Part shown: piece after piece, positions 36,526 through 46,419 of the stretch
How the letters are laid out: every line of letters begins with the position of its first letter
How positions within the stretch are numbered: the first letter of the stretch is position 1
Assembly: GCF_011455495.1 (NCBI RefSeq)
Contig: NZ_CP015029.1
Location: forward strand, 1,550,740-1,614,739
Reading direction: 5' to 3'
DNA from: Frederiksenia canicola
GTDB taxonomy: Bacteria > Pseudomonadota > Gammaproteobacteria > Enterobacterales > Pasteurellaceae
Length of the DNA: 64,000 bases
Notes under the pieces: generated by a model
What the model saw: only the letters and a program-made list of their open reading frames with translations
The model's database searches: none
What the model was told of the DNA's origin: nothing
Program-made: the position numbers and the translations under genes

Positions 36526-39210
36526 CTATCTCGCCAGCACTTCTCGTTTTCCTTTTGCATCAGGAGCGGAAAGTATGCCTTGGGCTTCTAGCTGATCAAC
36601 AATACGGGCAGCACGGTTGAAACCGAGAGAGAAACGGCGTTGAATGCCACTGATTGAGGTGATGTTGCTTTCGACCACAAATCCTGCAATTTCATCAAAA
36701 AGGGGATCAAGATCGCCTAAAGCTCCCCGTTGGCTGCCATCAACATCTTCATCGTCAGCAGATTCAATAATGCTGTCAATGTATTCCGGTTTCCCCCTTG
36801 CTCGCCAGTTATCGGCTACTCTTAGCACATCTTCATCGGTCATAAATGCACCGTGAATACGGATCATTTCAGGGCTGCCTGCACCTGAATAGAGCATATC
36901 GCCGCGACCAAGTAGTGCTTCCGCTCCACCTTTGTCTAGAATAGTACGGGAGTCAATTTGGCTTGCAACCGTGAAGGCAATACGGCTGGGAATATTGGCT
37001 TTAATTACGCCTGTAATGATATCTGTTGATGGGCGTTGTGTTGCCAAAATCAAGTGAATACCAACTGCACGGGCTTTTTGAGCAATTCGCATAATATGAT
37101 CTTCCACTTGTTTGCCTGCAGACATCATTAAATCAGCAAATTCATCGACAATAAGCACAATGTAACTCATTTTTTTCAATGGCGGAGCATTGAGATCCAT
37201 TGAATCTGTTGGTTTCCAATGTGGATTAGTGATTGGAATACCCATGGCTTCCGCTTGCTCAATTTTGTTGTTATAGCCTTCAATATTACGCACTTGTAAG
37301 TAGCTGACGAGCTGATAACGGCGTTCCATTTCTTCAACCGCCCAACGCAACGCATTTTCAGCTTTTTTCATATCAGTCACAACCGGTGTGAGCAAGTGCG
37401 GAATGTCGTTATACACTGACAATTCAACGACTTTCGGGTCAATCATAATAAAGCGAACCTGTTCTGGGGTAAGCTTAAATAAGAGACTTAAAATCATCGT
37501 ATTTACGCCGACAGATTTCCCGCCTCCTGTTTGCCCCGCCACTAATAGATGCGGCATTTTTGCCATATCAACCACAACCGGTTTTCCACTAATATCTTTG
37601 CCTAGCGCCATTGGCAAAATCGCATTACTATGACGGAAGGCATCGTTCTCCAATACATCTCGTAGCCACACCGTTTCACGTTGGCGATTTGGGGTTTCAA
37701 TCCCCATAAATGGCTTACCCGGCACAACATCGGTGATCCGAATCGCTTCAAAAATTAATGAGCGAGCTAAGTCACTGCCTAAGTTGGAAATTTTGCTTGC
37801 CTTGACTCCAGCAGCAGGTTGAATTTCATATCGAGTCACGACAGGTCCAACCAACACGTCTTCTACCGTTGCTTTTACGCCAAAATTCGCCAGCTCTTGT
37901 TCAATACGGGCTGATGTCTCTCGAATTTCCTGTTCAGTAATTTGCTGAATTTCCTGTTTTCCCCGTGATAATAAATCGTTAGTTGGCAAAGGTGTTGTTG
38001 GTTTCTCCGTTGTTGTTTGTCGTTGTAACAGCGGATGAACAACAGGCGTTGCTGCTTTCGGTTTGGTAAAATTCGGCTCGGAACTGACCGCTTGTTTCGC
38101 TTTTTCAACGGGTTCTGGCAGTTCGACTTTTACGTTCGGTTTAAGAAAATCAGGGTGCTGCTCATCTTTCTTGACCGAAGTAGCGACCTGATCGCTCTCA
38201 CTCGGCACTGCAAGCGGTGAGATCACGTCCGAATTTTGCAAATGAGTGGGTTCTGTTTCAGCTTGAACCGTTGAAATGTCTGGGTTTAAACGAATCGTTG
38301 GAAAATTTCGTTCATCCACAATAGGTTCAACGGTTTCTAGGGTTTCTTGCTGCACCCGTTGTTGAGCAGGCGGAACTGGTGAAAACGCTGGCACGCTGAC
38401 TTTAGGTAACTCTGTTTGCGTTTCAACATGATACATCGGCGTTTCAACCAACTCATTCGTTTCACTCTGCTCTACTATTTCAGATTTTAGCCCTGTAATT
38501 TTCGGGCGGGCAAATTGGGTAACATCCGTTAGCTGTGGATGTTCAGGTGATTCTGTCATCTCTTTTTCAACGGTCTCATCGCTTTCCTGATTTGCAAAAA
38601 TTTGCTCGGAACTGACCGCTTGTCTTTCAGGCTGAGGAGCTTCCTGCTCTTTATTGTCCATGATCCAATCATACAAACGCCCAAACAGGCGAATTAACGT
38701 CTGCCCTGAACAAAAATAGAATCCACCTGCCGTGATCACCATCGATAAAAACAGTACGCCGATCTGACCAAGCCGATTTCCAATTAACTCCGACAGCATC
38801 GCCCCAATAAAGCCGCCAGATAAATAGGCTGCTGAATGTGGTAACAGCACACTTGCCAGTCCTGACAGCCCTATCATAAAGACGGTAAAACTCAGCAACC
38901 ACAGCAAGGCTTGTCGTAAATGTAGATCACCTGTGGTACGCAGTACCAAAAGAAAAATGGGCACAAAGGTAAAGGCAAAAGGAATCAGAAACGCCATTTT
39001 GCCGAACATAGCAAACAGTAAATCAATTACCCATGCACCTAATGAGCCTGTTTTATTGAGTGGGTCTTGTGTCACACTGCTGGCGACAGTCCAAGCGTTA
39101 TCAAGCGGACTATAACTTGCCCATGCCACACATAAATAAGCACCAGCCAATGCCAGAAGCAGCAAGGTAAATTTGATGAGGTTTTCTCTACCTGTTAATC
39201 GTTCAATCAC
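36526..39210 (-). CDS. ftsK: DNA translocase FtsK
   Basis: FtsK pumps DNA at the division septum and activates Xer recombination at dif. The 894-residue product has an N-terminal membrane domain with four segments (to about 180), a linker (about 190-430) rich in E, P, V and T, a RecA-like motor with Walker A GQTGGGKS and Walker B IVLIVDEFADLM, and a C-terminal gamma winged-helix (QRRFSLGFNRAARIVDQLE) that reads KOPS. Three uptake signals lie in the linker coding region and give peptides such as QAVSSEQIFANQ. It follows lrp directly, a conserved order. Confidence 0.97.
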   Translation of the reverse strand: MIERLTGRENLIKFTLLLLALAGAYLCVAWASYSPLDNAWTVASSVTQDPLNKTGSLGAWVIDLLFAMFGKMAFLIPFAFTFVPIFLLVLRTTGDLHLRQALLWLLSFTVFMIGLSGLASVLLPHSAAYLSGGFIGAMLSELIGNRLGQIGVLFLSMVITAGGFYFCSGQTLIRLFGRLYDWIMDNKEQEAPQPERQAVSSEQIFANQESDETVEKEMTESPEHPQLTDVTQFARPKITGLKSEIVEQSETNELVETPMYHVETQTELPKVSVPAFSPVPPAQQRVQQETLETVEPIVDERNFPTIRLNPDISTVQAETEPTHLQNSDVISPLAVPSESDQVATSVKKDEQHPDFLKPNVKVELPEPVEKAKQAVSSEPNFTKPKAATPVVHPLLQRQTTTEKPTTPLPTNDLLSRGKQEIQQITEQEIRETSARIEQELANFGVKATVEDVLVGPVVTRYEIQPAAGVKASKISNLGSDLARSLIFEAIRITDVVPGKPFMGIETPNRQRETVWLRDVLENDAFRHSNAILPMALGKDISGKPVVVDMAKMPHLLVAGQTGGGKSVGVNTMILSLLFKLTPEQVRFIMIDPKVVELSVYNDIPHLLTPVVTDMKKAENALRWAVEEMERRYQLVSYLQVRNIEGYNNKIEQAEAMGIPITNPHWKPTDSMDLNAPPLKKMSYIVLIVDEFADLMMSAGKQVEDHIMRIAQKARAVGIHLILATQRPSTDIITGVIKANIPSRIAFTVASQIDSRTILDKGGAEALLGRGDMLYSGAGSPEMIRIHGAFMTDEDVLRVADNWRARGKPEYIDSIIESADDEDVDGSQRGALGDLDPLFDEIAGFVVESNITSISGIQRRFSLGFNRAARIVDQLEAQGILSAPDAKGKREVLAR
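38086..38095 (-). repeat. Uptake signal in the ftsK linker
   Basis: Perfect core in minus orientation; it codes KQAVSSEPNF with an AATTTTACC flank. Confidence 0.85.
38210..38219 (+). repeat. Uptake signal in the ftsK linker, plus orientation
   Basis: GCAAGCGGTG core with AATTTTGCAAAT at about 38232-38243. Confidence 0.8.
38614..38623 (-). repeat. Uptake signal in the ftsK linker
   Basis: Perfect core in minus orientation with AAATTTTTGCAAAT; it encodes QAVSSEQIFANQ. Confidence 0.9.
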
Positions 39211-39219
39211 ACAATGTCC

Positions 39220-39702
39220 TTATTTCAACAACAAATAATTGGTTTGTTTGACTTCTTCCATTACTACATAAGTGCGAGTATCGTTCACACCAGGTAAACG
39301 CAATAATGTTGTGCCAAGTAATTTACGGTATGCTGCCATATCGGCTACACGCGTTTTGAGTAGATAGTCAAAATCTCCCGAGACTAAGTGGCATTCTTGA
39401 ATTTCGTCCAGTTGCTGCACGGCTCGATTGAATTCTTCAAACACATCAGGCTTACCACGTACTAAAGTAATTTCAACAATCACTAATAATGGAGCCTCAA
39501 GCAATTCAGGGTTCAATAAGGCACGATACCCCATAATCACATTTTGTTTTTCAAGGCGTTTGACACGTTCTAAACAAGGCGTTGGCGAAAGCCCAACTCG
39601 CTTTGAGAGTTCAATATTTGAAATCTTTCCGTTACGTTGCAACTCATTTAAGATTTTAAAATCAATAGCATCTAATGGCTTTGGTAGTTTTTTATTTTCC
39701 AT
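39220..39702 (-). CDS. lrp: Leucine-responsive regulatory protein
   Basis: A 160-residue Lrp/AsnC-family global regulator. The N-terminal helix-turn-helix (NIELSKRVGLSPTPCLERVKRLE) is near-identical to Lrp of enterics, followed by the RAM effector domain. Lrp controls amino-acid metabolism and transport. It lies 9 bases upstream of ftsK on the same strand. Confidence 0.96.
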   Translation of the reverse strand: MENKKLPKPLDAIDFKILNELQRNGKISNIELSKRVGLSPTPCLERVKRLEKQNVIMGYRALLNPELLEAPLLVIVEITLVRGKPDVFEEFNRAVQQLDEIQECHLVSGDFDYLLKTRVADMAAYRKLLGTTLLRLPGVNDTRTYVVMEEVKQTNYLLLK

Positions 39703-39789
39703 TTTGAAACCTTTCTAGCAGTTTGTACTAAAGAAGTATTCTACCGAGTTAAGACATTTTGTCTAAAGTTATTTGCAAAAAAGAAAAAA

Positions 39790-39818
39790 AATCCGACCGC
39801 TTGTTAGGCGATCGGATT
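39790..39818 (-). terminator. Uptake-signal-derived terminator of the first permease gene
   Basis: AATCCGA-C-CGC (39790-39800) pairs with GCG-A-TCGGATT (39808-39818), one mismatch; the left arm overlaps a minus-orientation uptake core (39795-39804). On the minus strand a long T run (TTTTTTTTCTTTTTTG) follows, so this is a proper terminator. Confidence 0.85.
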
Positions 39819-39841
39819 AAAAAAGGAGAAAAAGGGATAAT

Positions 39842-41059
39842 TTAACCCGCTACGGCAGGCAAAATACCTTTTTCAATTAAGAATGGAATAACGATAATGA
39901 CAACTCCCATCACAAACGCAATCACTAATCCCAAATTGCCACCGGCTACACGGTAAGGTAGATTTGGGTATAATTGGCGAGCTTTCCACGCCAAACCGAT
40001 TGGTAAAATCAATCCGTAGAATGCAAACAACAACCCTGCATAACCAAGTGCCGCAATAAACCCATTTGGATAGAATAATGCAAATACCAATGGAGGAATA
40101 AAAGTTAATGGCGTAAGTACTACACGATTTGACGGTAAATTGAAGCGTTTTAATAAATCGCCCACGCCTTCAAAAATCCCCATAGCGACACCTAGAAACG
40201 AGGTAATCAATGCTAATGCCGAGAACAAACGCACCGCTTCCCCCAAAATTGTGCTGCCTGTAATTTGTGCCGTTGCTTTGACTAAGCCATTTAAAGTGGG
40301 ATCTTGCTTCACTAATGCGACAAATTCACCCTGACTTAATACCCCGTGCGTAGCTAATTGCCACAATAAATAGGCAGAAAGTGGAATGAGAGTACCAATC
40401 AAAACCGCTAAACGGATTTTACGAATATCGGCATCTAAGTAGCTATTAATGCTCCCCATAATCACATGGAAACCAAAAGACGTGAAGAAAATCGGAATGG
40501 CAGAAATTACTAATAAATTATCTAACGGCACAGCGGTTAAATTTTCTAATTTGGCTTTTGGTAACATCATCAATAATACAAAAATGAATGCTACGATTTT
40601 GCCTAAGAACATCAAGCGAGTGATACCATCAACGCCTTTGATCCCAATAACCACGAAAGTCCCTAAAATAAAGGTAAATAGTAAAATGCCGACTTTAGAT
40701 GTCGTTTCTTCATCTCCCATAACAGGCAAAATACCAGATAGTAGCGACCCTCCGCCCGTGATATAAGCCGCTAATAAGGCATACAGCAACACCAATAAAC
40801 TAAATGTCGCTAAACCACGTCCCGTCATGCCAAAATATTGTTCTGCAAGTGTTGCAACACCAACCTCTTTCTCTTTTGCGGTTTGATAGACTTCCATAAA
40901 CAGCAAGCCAGTATAGGTGAGTAACGCCCAAAGCCCACCAAGCAAAACAACCGTCATACCAAATCCCATACCAGCAGAAGTCAGTGGCATTGCCAACATT
41001 CCCGCTCCAATTGTCGTGCCAGCAATAATTAAAGCACTGCCTAGAATTTTATTTTTCAC
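39842..41059 (-). CDS. tyrP: Aromatic amino-acid permease (TyrP/Mtr family), copy A
   Basis: A 405-residue inner-membrane transporter with about 11 segments, from the hydroxy/aromatic amino-acid permease family (tyrosine or tryptophan uptake). It opens KILGSALIIAGTTIGAGMLAMPLTSAG, the family signature. The next gene upstream is a close paralogue (same start and end motifs), so this is a tandem duplication. Substrate (Tyr or Trp) cannot be told from the sequence; tyrP is assigned by closest resemblance. Confidence 0.88.
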   Translation of the reverse strand: MKNKILGSALIIAGTTIGAGMLAMPLTSAGMGFGMTVVLLGGLWALLTYTGLLFMEVYQTAKEKEVGVATLAEQYFGMTGRGLATFSLLVLLYALLAAYITGGGSLLSGILPVMGDEETTSKVGILLFTFILGTFVVIGIKGVDGITRLMFLGKIVAFIFVLLMMLPKAKLENLTAVPLDNLLVISAIPIFFTSFGFHVIMGSINSYLDADIRKIRLAVLIGTLIPLSAYLLWQLATHGVLSQGEFVALVKQDPTLNGLVKATAQITGSTILGEAVRLFSALALITSFLGVAMGIFEGVGDLLKRFNLPSNRVVLTPLTFIPPLVFALFYPNGFIAALGYAGLLFAFYGLILPIGLAWKARQLYPNLPYRVAGGNLGLVIAFVMGVVIIVIPFLIEKGILPAVAG

Positions 41060-41174
41060 TGTAAATTTCCTTAAGTAAAACGAATGGGCAGCATTCTAAC
41101 AAAGCGAAAACAAATTGTAACGTTTTATTTTCACTGTATTTATTTTTATACAATTTTGTAAGGAGGTTGATACA

Positions 41175-41220
41175 ACAAGCGGCCAGATCCGCAAAAAATT
41201 TTGCAAATCTGACCGCTTGT
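41175..41220. repeat. Convergent uptake-signal pair between the permease genes
   Basis: ACAAGCGGCC (41175-41184) and its inverted partner GACCGCTTGT (41211-41220) share one GCAAAAAATTTTGC core between them, so the two signals form a near-perfect 46-base palindrome. It can fold as a long hairpin at the 3' end of the second permease gene. Confidence 0.85.
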
Positions 41221-41235
41221 CAACTTCCGATTCAA

Positions 41236-42447
41236 TTAACCAACGACTTTTGGTAGCAATCCTGCATCAATTAAGAATGGAACGATCACGATAAACACAC
41301 CGATAATCAACGCAATCAGCAATGAAAGCGAACCACCTTTGACTTTGTAAGGCAACGTTGGGGATTGCTGGCGAAGCTTCCACACCATTGCGATTGGTAA
41401 AACGATCGCATAGAAGGCGAACATCTGCCCAGCGTAGCCAAGTGCGGCAACGAAGCCTTGTGGGTAGAAGAAGGCGAATAACATTGGCGGTACGAAAGTT
41501 AAAGCCCCTAAAGTCAGACGACCTGCATGAATATTTACACGTTTGAACAAATCTTCTAACGCTTCAAGTAAGCCGAGAGCCACGCCCAAGAATGAAGTAA
41601 CCAATGCTAATGCAGAGAAAACTCGTACTGTGCCGCTGATCATTGAGCTGCCTGTCACTTGGTGAATGGCTTCTGCCAGACCGTTTAAGGTAGGATCTTT
41701 CTCTAAAATCGCCAAAAATTCTGTTTGACTTAACACTCCATGGGTCGCCAATTGCCATAGCACATAAGCAATCAGCGGAATGGCGGTACCGACTAAAATC
41801 GAAATGCGTAACGCTTTAACATTGCCTTCGAGATACTTATTTAAACTTGGAATGGAGGCGTGAAAGCCAAACGCGGTGAAAAACACAGGACTTGCCGAGA
41901 TCAATAAGAACTTATCAATCGGCATTTCAAGCAAGTTGTCGAAAGAGATTTTTGGCAGTAACAGGAAAAGCACTAACACAAATGCCAAAATTTTCGAGCT
42001 GAATAACAAACGATTGACCGCATCAACACTCGTCGTGCCGACAACAACAAACGCCCCGAATACGACCACAAACAGAATGCCCGCAAGGCGGGTGGTCGTT
42101 TCGGCATCGACAATCGTCGGTAAAAATGCGGCTAATAATGAGCTACCACCTGAAACGTATGCGGATAAAATCGCATACAAGAAAATAATCAATACCGCCG
42201 TGGAAACTACTCGCCCAAAGGTACCATAATATTTTTCAGCAAGTGTACCAATTCCCGCATCACTGTCAGCATTTTGATACAGTTCGACAAATAATAACGC
42301 ACTGAAACAGAGCAATAACCACAATGCGACTAACAGCACCATCGTAAAGCCAAAGCCGATACCCGCTGAGGTGAGCGGCATTGCTAACATACCACCGCCG
42401 ATAGTTGTTCCAGCGACAATCAGCGTACTACCTAATGTTTTATTCAT
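41236..42447 (-). CDS. Aromatic amino-acid permease (TyrP/Mtr family), copy B
   Basis: A 403-residue paralogue of the downstream permease, with the same opening (KTLGSTLIVAGTTIGGGMLAMPLTSAG) and the same topology. ATG 42447 is the family start; the frame is open much further upstream, but the extra peptide (VLQAVSSLPNFASLQ) is translated uptake signal and is rejected. A strong ribosome site is not visible (the upstream run is CCTTTTTGGGG). Gene order suggests both copies are separately transcribed, each with a hairpin after it. Confidence 0.88.
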   Translation of the reverse strand: MNKTLGSTLIVAGTTIGGGMLAMPLTSAGIGFGFTMVLLVALWLLLCFSALLFVELYQNADSDAGIGTLAEKYYGTFGRVVSTAVLIIFLYAILSAYVSGGSSLLAAFLPTIVDAETTTRLAGILFVVVFGAFVVVGTTSVDAVNRLLFSSKILAFVLVLFLLLPKISFDNLLEMPIDKFLLISASPVFFTAFGFHASIPSLNKYLEGNVKALRISILVGTAIPLIAYVLWQLATHGVLSQTEFLAILEKDPTLNGLAEAIHQVTGSSMISGTVRVFSALALVTSFLGVALGLLEALEDLFKRVNIHAGRLTLGALTFVPPMLFAFFYPQGFVAALGYAGQMFAFYAIVLPIAMVWKLRQQSPTLPYKVKGGSLSLLIALIIGVFIVIVPFLIDAGLLPKVVG

Positions 42448-42541
42448 ACAAAACCCCAAAAAGGAACGAAAAATTGACGATATTGTATAGATAACAAAAC
42501 ATATTGTAAATTTATTATTACAAAGATTGAAAATAAAAATG

Positions 42542-42607
42542 ACAAGCGGTCTGTTTCTCAGAACATTTTGCAAACTTGCAAAATTCGGCAAGGAACTGAC
42601 CGCTTGT
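42542..42607. repeat. Convergent uptake-signal pair upstream of permease B
   Basis: Perfect cores in plus (42542-42551) and minus orientation (42598-42607), with two TTTTGCAAA-type flanks between them. It lies in the gap between the DUF4153 gene and permease B. Confidence 0.85.
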
Positions 42608-42616
42608 AGAACCCCA

Positions 42617-44299
42617 TTATGGCTTAAAGTAACCAAGTATGGTGGCATTCGTTAATTGGTAGCTTTTTAGCTCATCTCGATAAATTAGAGCAACATTATT
42701 CAACAATAACGTAACGCCTTGATCCGTTGGCAGTAAACTCATTTGCTCTGCCGCTTTAGCTAATACTGGTGCAGTATATCGTTTACCTTTCTCAATACCG
42801 TGTTGTTGCAAGATGTTTTCAATAACCGATTGCTGAACAGTAAAGCGCCCTTTTGTTTTACTATTTTCAAAAGAAATCATGTCGCAGTCATAACAATCCG
42901 TTATTTTATATGAGTAATCCTCGACAAGAACTAATTGCTTGTAGGTTTGAATTGGGATCGCCTGTTCTTCCGTTCTTGAGTAGTGAAAATAATCATTTTC
43001 GGTTTGATAGGTATCACGCAAACTCAAAGCATCATTATAAATTTGTCGAATATAATCCAAATCATTAGATTCATATCCAAACCCTTCTCCTTCTTTGCCA
43101 TAAAATTGGATAATGAGTGAGTCTAACCGCATTAATTTATTGATATCCAAGGATGCTGGGTCAAGATCGTTTAATTGCAGTTTTCCGTGAGCATCAAGCA
43201 AATTCAGCTCCGTTGCTAATTCTACAAATTGCTTTTTCTGGCTTTCAAACTCTATTTTTTCTGGCGATATCACCATCGTTGTAATAACGACTGCCGCAAT
43301 AGTGTATAAACCAAATAGACGATACTTCACCCATTTTGGCACAAGGCAGGAAAGAATAAATAATGTGACTAATATTGCTATTACAATCAAATAAATTCGA
43401 GAAACAGTTAAGCCATAGCTTGAAACACGTTCATGAATCCCGACCCATAGCAAACCAAGTGGAACAATCGACAAGCGTGAGAACTGACGGAAAAACATTT
43501 CCCATTTTGGCTGCTCAGAAAGTTGGCGTAAAGCAATACAAGCTAAGCCTAAGCAGAGATAAGACAATGTAATGATCGAGACATTACCGACGGGCAATTC
43601 AAATCTGAACAGAATCATTCCAACATAGAGATAGACCAATATCGTATAAATCATCACCACCGGTGATAGTAAATAGTTGATCAGAATGTCCGCCGTAAAA
43701 AAGAGTCTTTCAGAATAGCTATCATATTGCCCAACTCTTTTCTCCAAAAGTAAAAAGAAGAACGTAGAAAAAAAGCAGATCAACAGAATATTTACTCTAC
43801 CGCTTTCAATATAAAATGTAGGTGCTAGATTAAACAACACAACAATACTTTCGTGTATTGACCAAAACAGACCCACTACAATCCAAGCCAAAATCCAAGT
43901 AAGTAGAAAATGAATACTGGTGACTAAAATATTATGCACAAATTGGCGGTTATCTTTTGGCAAAAATTTTGAGAAGAATAATAGAATATGAATGACATAG
44001 ACACCGAACCAAAAGCGTTCATTTTCATCAAACAGCGGAACATAATTGGCAAGTGCACACAGTGCTAACATATAAAGCCAAGACCATTTATAAAGTCGGC
44101 TTTGGTAATAATTAGCAAGATAGGTTATTGAAAAATATAGCGGATAGGTAAATATCACGCCGAATAGATACCCGTCTTGATTCAAATCTAAATAGTTGTC
44201 TAAAAATAATACGACTGAACAGGCAATAATATTCATCACAAATTCAATAGGGTATTTCTGCCATAGCTGGTTCAAGGTACGCAATGATGAGTGAAACAT
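42617..44299 (-). CDS. DUF4153 family membrane protein
   Basis: A 560-residue protein of the DUF4153 family. The first 350 residues hold about ten transmembrane segments; the remaining 200 form a soluble domain with the acidic pattern YDCDMISFEN. The function is not known. ATG 44299 with GGAG eight bases upstream is the start; the longer frame would translate an uptake signal (IQAVRFSLKFAN). It is followed by permease B. Confidence 0.8.
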   Translation of the reverse strand: MFHSSLRTLNQLWQKYPIEFVMNIIACSVVLFLDNYLDLNQDGYLFGVIFTYPLYFSITYLANYYQSRLYKWSWLYMLALCALANYVPLFDENERFWFGVYVIHILLFFSKFLPKDNRQFVHNILVTSIHFLLTWILAWIVVGLFWSIHESIVVLFNLAPTFYIESGRVNILLICFFSTFFFLLLEKRVGQYDSYSERLFFTADILINYLLSPVVMIYTILVYLYVGMILFRFELPVGNVSIITLSYLCLGLACIALRQLSEQPKWEMFFRQFSRLSIVPLGLLWVGIHERVSSYGLTVSRIYLIVIAILVTLFILSCLVPKWVKYRLFGLYTIAAVVITTMVISPEKIEFESQKKQFVELATELNLLDAHGKLQLNDLDPASLDINKLMRLDSLIIQFYGKEGEGFGYESNDLDYIRQIYNDALSLRDTYQTENDYFHYSRTEEQAIPIQTYKQLVLVEDYSYKITDCYDCDMISFENSKTKGRFTVQQSVIENILQQHGIEKGKRYTAPVLAKAAEQMSLLPTDQGVTLLLNNVALIYRDELKSYQLTNATILGYFKP

Positions 44300-44344
44300 A
44301 GAGATACTCCGAAAATAAGGATTTGCAAATTTTAGCGAGAATCT

Positions 44345-44354
44345 AACCGCTTGT
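44345..44354 (-). repeat. Uptake signal upstream of the DUF4153 gene
   Basis: ACAAGCGGTT core in minus orientation with AAATTTGCAAAT near 44322-44333. Confidence 0.8.
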
Positions 44355-44360
44355 ATAACA

Positions 44361-44389
44361 AAAAAGCCGAACATTGTGTTCGGCTTTTT
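44361..44389 (-). terminator. ftsH terminator
   Basis: AAAAAGCCGAACA and TGTTCGGCTTTTT around a TTG loop. The minus strand then runs TTTTTTGTTA, so it mainly serves ftsH. Confidence 0.9.
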
Positions 44390-44396
44390 AATATGA

Positions 44397-46331
44397 CTAT
44401 TTTACATCCGCTGGATTATCTGCCATGGACTGCCCTAACTCATCGGCTTTATCCGTCGGCTCTTCCATCACCGTTGGCTCATTTGGCTTTTCTGGTGATG
44501 GCGGAGTGCTATCGCTATCGTGCCAACCGGCTGGTTCTCCTACTGGTTTACGTTCCATCAAGTTTTTAATTTGTGGCATATCGATGGTTTCGTACTTCAT
44601 CAACGCATCTTTCATAGCGTGTAAGATGTCCATATTCTCAATGAGAACTTGTCTTGCTCGCTCGTAGTTGCGTTCGATGATTTTACGCACTTCTTCATCA
44701 ATCAATTTTGCGGTTGCTTCAGAAACAACTTTTGGAGCCCCGAAACCTTCTTCTTCCTTATAGAGAATTGGACCGAGATTTTCTGAGAATCCCCACTCCG
44801 TCACCATTCGACGAGCAATGTTTGATGCCACTTGGATATCGCTAGAAGCCCCTGTTGAAATATTCTCTTTACCGTAAATCAATTCTTCCGCTAAACGACC
44901 GCCATAGGTACTCGCTAATTTGCCTTCGAGTTGTTTTTGGCTGATACTGATCTTATCACCTTCTGGTAAGAAGAACGTTACACCTAACGCACGTCCACGT
45001 GGAATAATCGTCACTTTATGTACTGGATCGTGCTCTGGCATCAAATAGCCAACAATCGCATGTCCAGCTTCGTGATAAGCGGTCGAGATTTTTTGCTCTT
45101 CCGTCATAATCATTGAGCGGCGTTCTGGCCCCATATTGATTTTGTCTTTGGCTTTTTCAAAATCATTCATTGTCACCACTTTCTGATTTGCACGTGCGGA
45201 GAACAATGCAGCCTCATTCACCAAGTTAGCCAATTCTGCACCCGAATAGCCTGGGGTTCCACGTGCGATAATCATTGGATCCACATCGGGTGCAAGCGGT
45301 ACTTTACGCATATGTACTTTCAGAATTTGCTCACGACCTTTTACATCAGGCAAGCCCACCATCACTTGACGGTCAAAACGACCTGGACGAGTTAAAGCGT
45401 TATCCAATACATCGGCACGGTTAGTTGCCGCAATGATAATCACTCCTTCAGAGCCTTCAAAGCCGTCCATTTCAACGAGCATCTGGTTTAAGGTTTGCTC
45501 GCGTTCATCGTGACCACCACTAAAGCCTGCTCCACCACGTTTACGGCCAACCGCATCAATTTCATCAATAAAAATGATACAAGGAGCATTTTTCTTCGCT
45601 TGATCAAATAAATCACGCACACGAGATGCTCCGACGCCCACAAACATTTCCACAAAATCGGAACCCGCCATGGTAAAGAATGGAACTTTTGCTTCGCCTG
45701 CAATCGCTTTAGCTAGTAAAGTTTTACCTGTTCCCGGTGGTCCAACCATTAAGATCCCTTTTGGAATGCGTCCACCAAGTTTTTGGAATTTAGTTGGATC
45801 ACGCAAAAAATCCACAACTTCCGCCACTTCTTCTTTGGCTTCATCACAGCCTGCAACATCCGCAAATGTGGTTTTGATTTGGTCTGGAGCAAGCATTTTC
45901 GCTTTGCTCTTACCAAAACTCATCGGATTACCGCGGCCGCCACCTTGCATTTGTCGCATATATAGTACCCAGAAACCAATTAATAGCATCATTGGGAACC
46001 ACGAAATTAAAATTTGAGATAACAATCCACGGCGTTCTGCTGGCTTGCCCACTACAGTCACATTCTTATTTAACAGATCATTTAATAAATCTTGATCATA
46101 CATTGGCATAGTGGTTTGATATTCAGAACCATTGGTTTTCACCACAGTAATGGTTTCATCACCATTTTGAAAATTAACCTCTTTTAAACGATTTTCTTTT
46201 AAATCGTTAATGAAGGTTGAATATTCGACAGTGTTAGCCGAGCTAAAACTCGAATTAACGCCTTGGAACGCAGTCATCAGAGTGATTCCGATAACGGCCC
46301 AAAGCAAAATATTTTTAAACATATCGTTCAA
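44397..46331 (-). CDS. ftsH: ATP-dependent zinc metalloprotease FtsH
   Basis: A 644-residue membrane AAA+ protease that degrades LpxC, sigma 32, unassembled SecY and others. It shows two N-terminal membrane segments (about 5-25 and 98-120), Walker A GPPGTGKT, Walker [12 protein letters not shown], the SRH and the zinc motif HEAGH (about residue 412), and a low-complexity C-terminal tail. Length and sequence match E. coli FtsH. It follows rlmE in the conserved rlmE-ftsH pair. Its partner in LpxC control, LapB, is encoded at 19.4 kb. Confidence 0.98.
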   Translation of the reverse strand: MNDMFKNILLWAVIGITLMTAFQGVNSSFSSANTVEYSTFINDLKENRLKEVNFQNGDETITVVKTNGSEYQTTMPMYDQDLLNDLLNKNVTVVGKPAERRGLLSQILISWFPMMLLIGFWVLYMRQMQGGGRGNPMSFGKSKAKMLAPDQIKTTFADVAGCDEAKEEVAEVVDFLRDPTKFQKLGGRIPKGILMVGPPGTGKTLLAKAIAGEAKVPFFTMAGSDFVEMFVGVGASRVRDLFDQAKKNAPCIIFIDEIDAVGRKRGGAGFSGGHDEREQTLNQMLVEMDGFEGSEGVIIIAATNRADVLDNALTRPGRFDRQVMVGLPDVKGREQILKVHMRKVPLAPDVDPMIIARGTPGYSGAELANLVNEAALFSARANQKVVTMNDFEKAKDKINMGPERRSMIMTEEQKISTAYHEAGHAIVGYLMPEHDPVHKVTIIPRGRALGVTFFLPEGDKISISQKQLEGKLASTYGGRLAEELIYGKENISTGASSDIQVASNIARRMVTEWGFSENLGPILYKEEEGFGAPKVVSEATAKLIDEEVRKIIERNYERARQVLIENMDILHAMKDALMKYETIDMPQIKNLMERKPVGEPAGWHDSDSTPPSPEKPNEPTVMEEPTDKADELGQSMADNPADVK

Positions 46332-46419
46332 GGTTGTTACCTCTTTTTAACTAATAAAATCTTGGTAAGGTTACTATAAATCCTACTCTTTAGCAAAGCA
46401 GAGAACAGTTCGAATAAAT

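Noticed and set aside
42448-42648. 67-residue N-terminal extension of permease B
   Set aside because: It translates two uptake signals and the 5' gap; the family starts at MNKTLGST.
44300-44374. Extension of the DUF4153 protein containing IQAVRFSLKFAN
   Set aside because: Also a translated uptake signal; the ATG at 44299 has a ribosome site.
45077-45086. ATAAGCGGTC in ftsH as an uptake signal
   Set aside because: One core mismatch and no TTGCAAA flank; likely chance within coding sequence.
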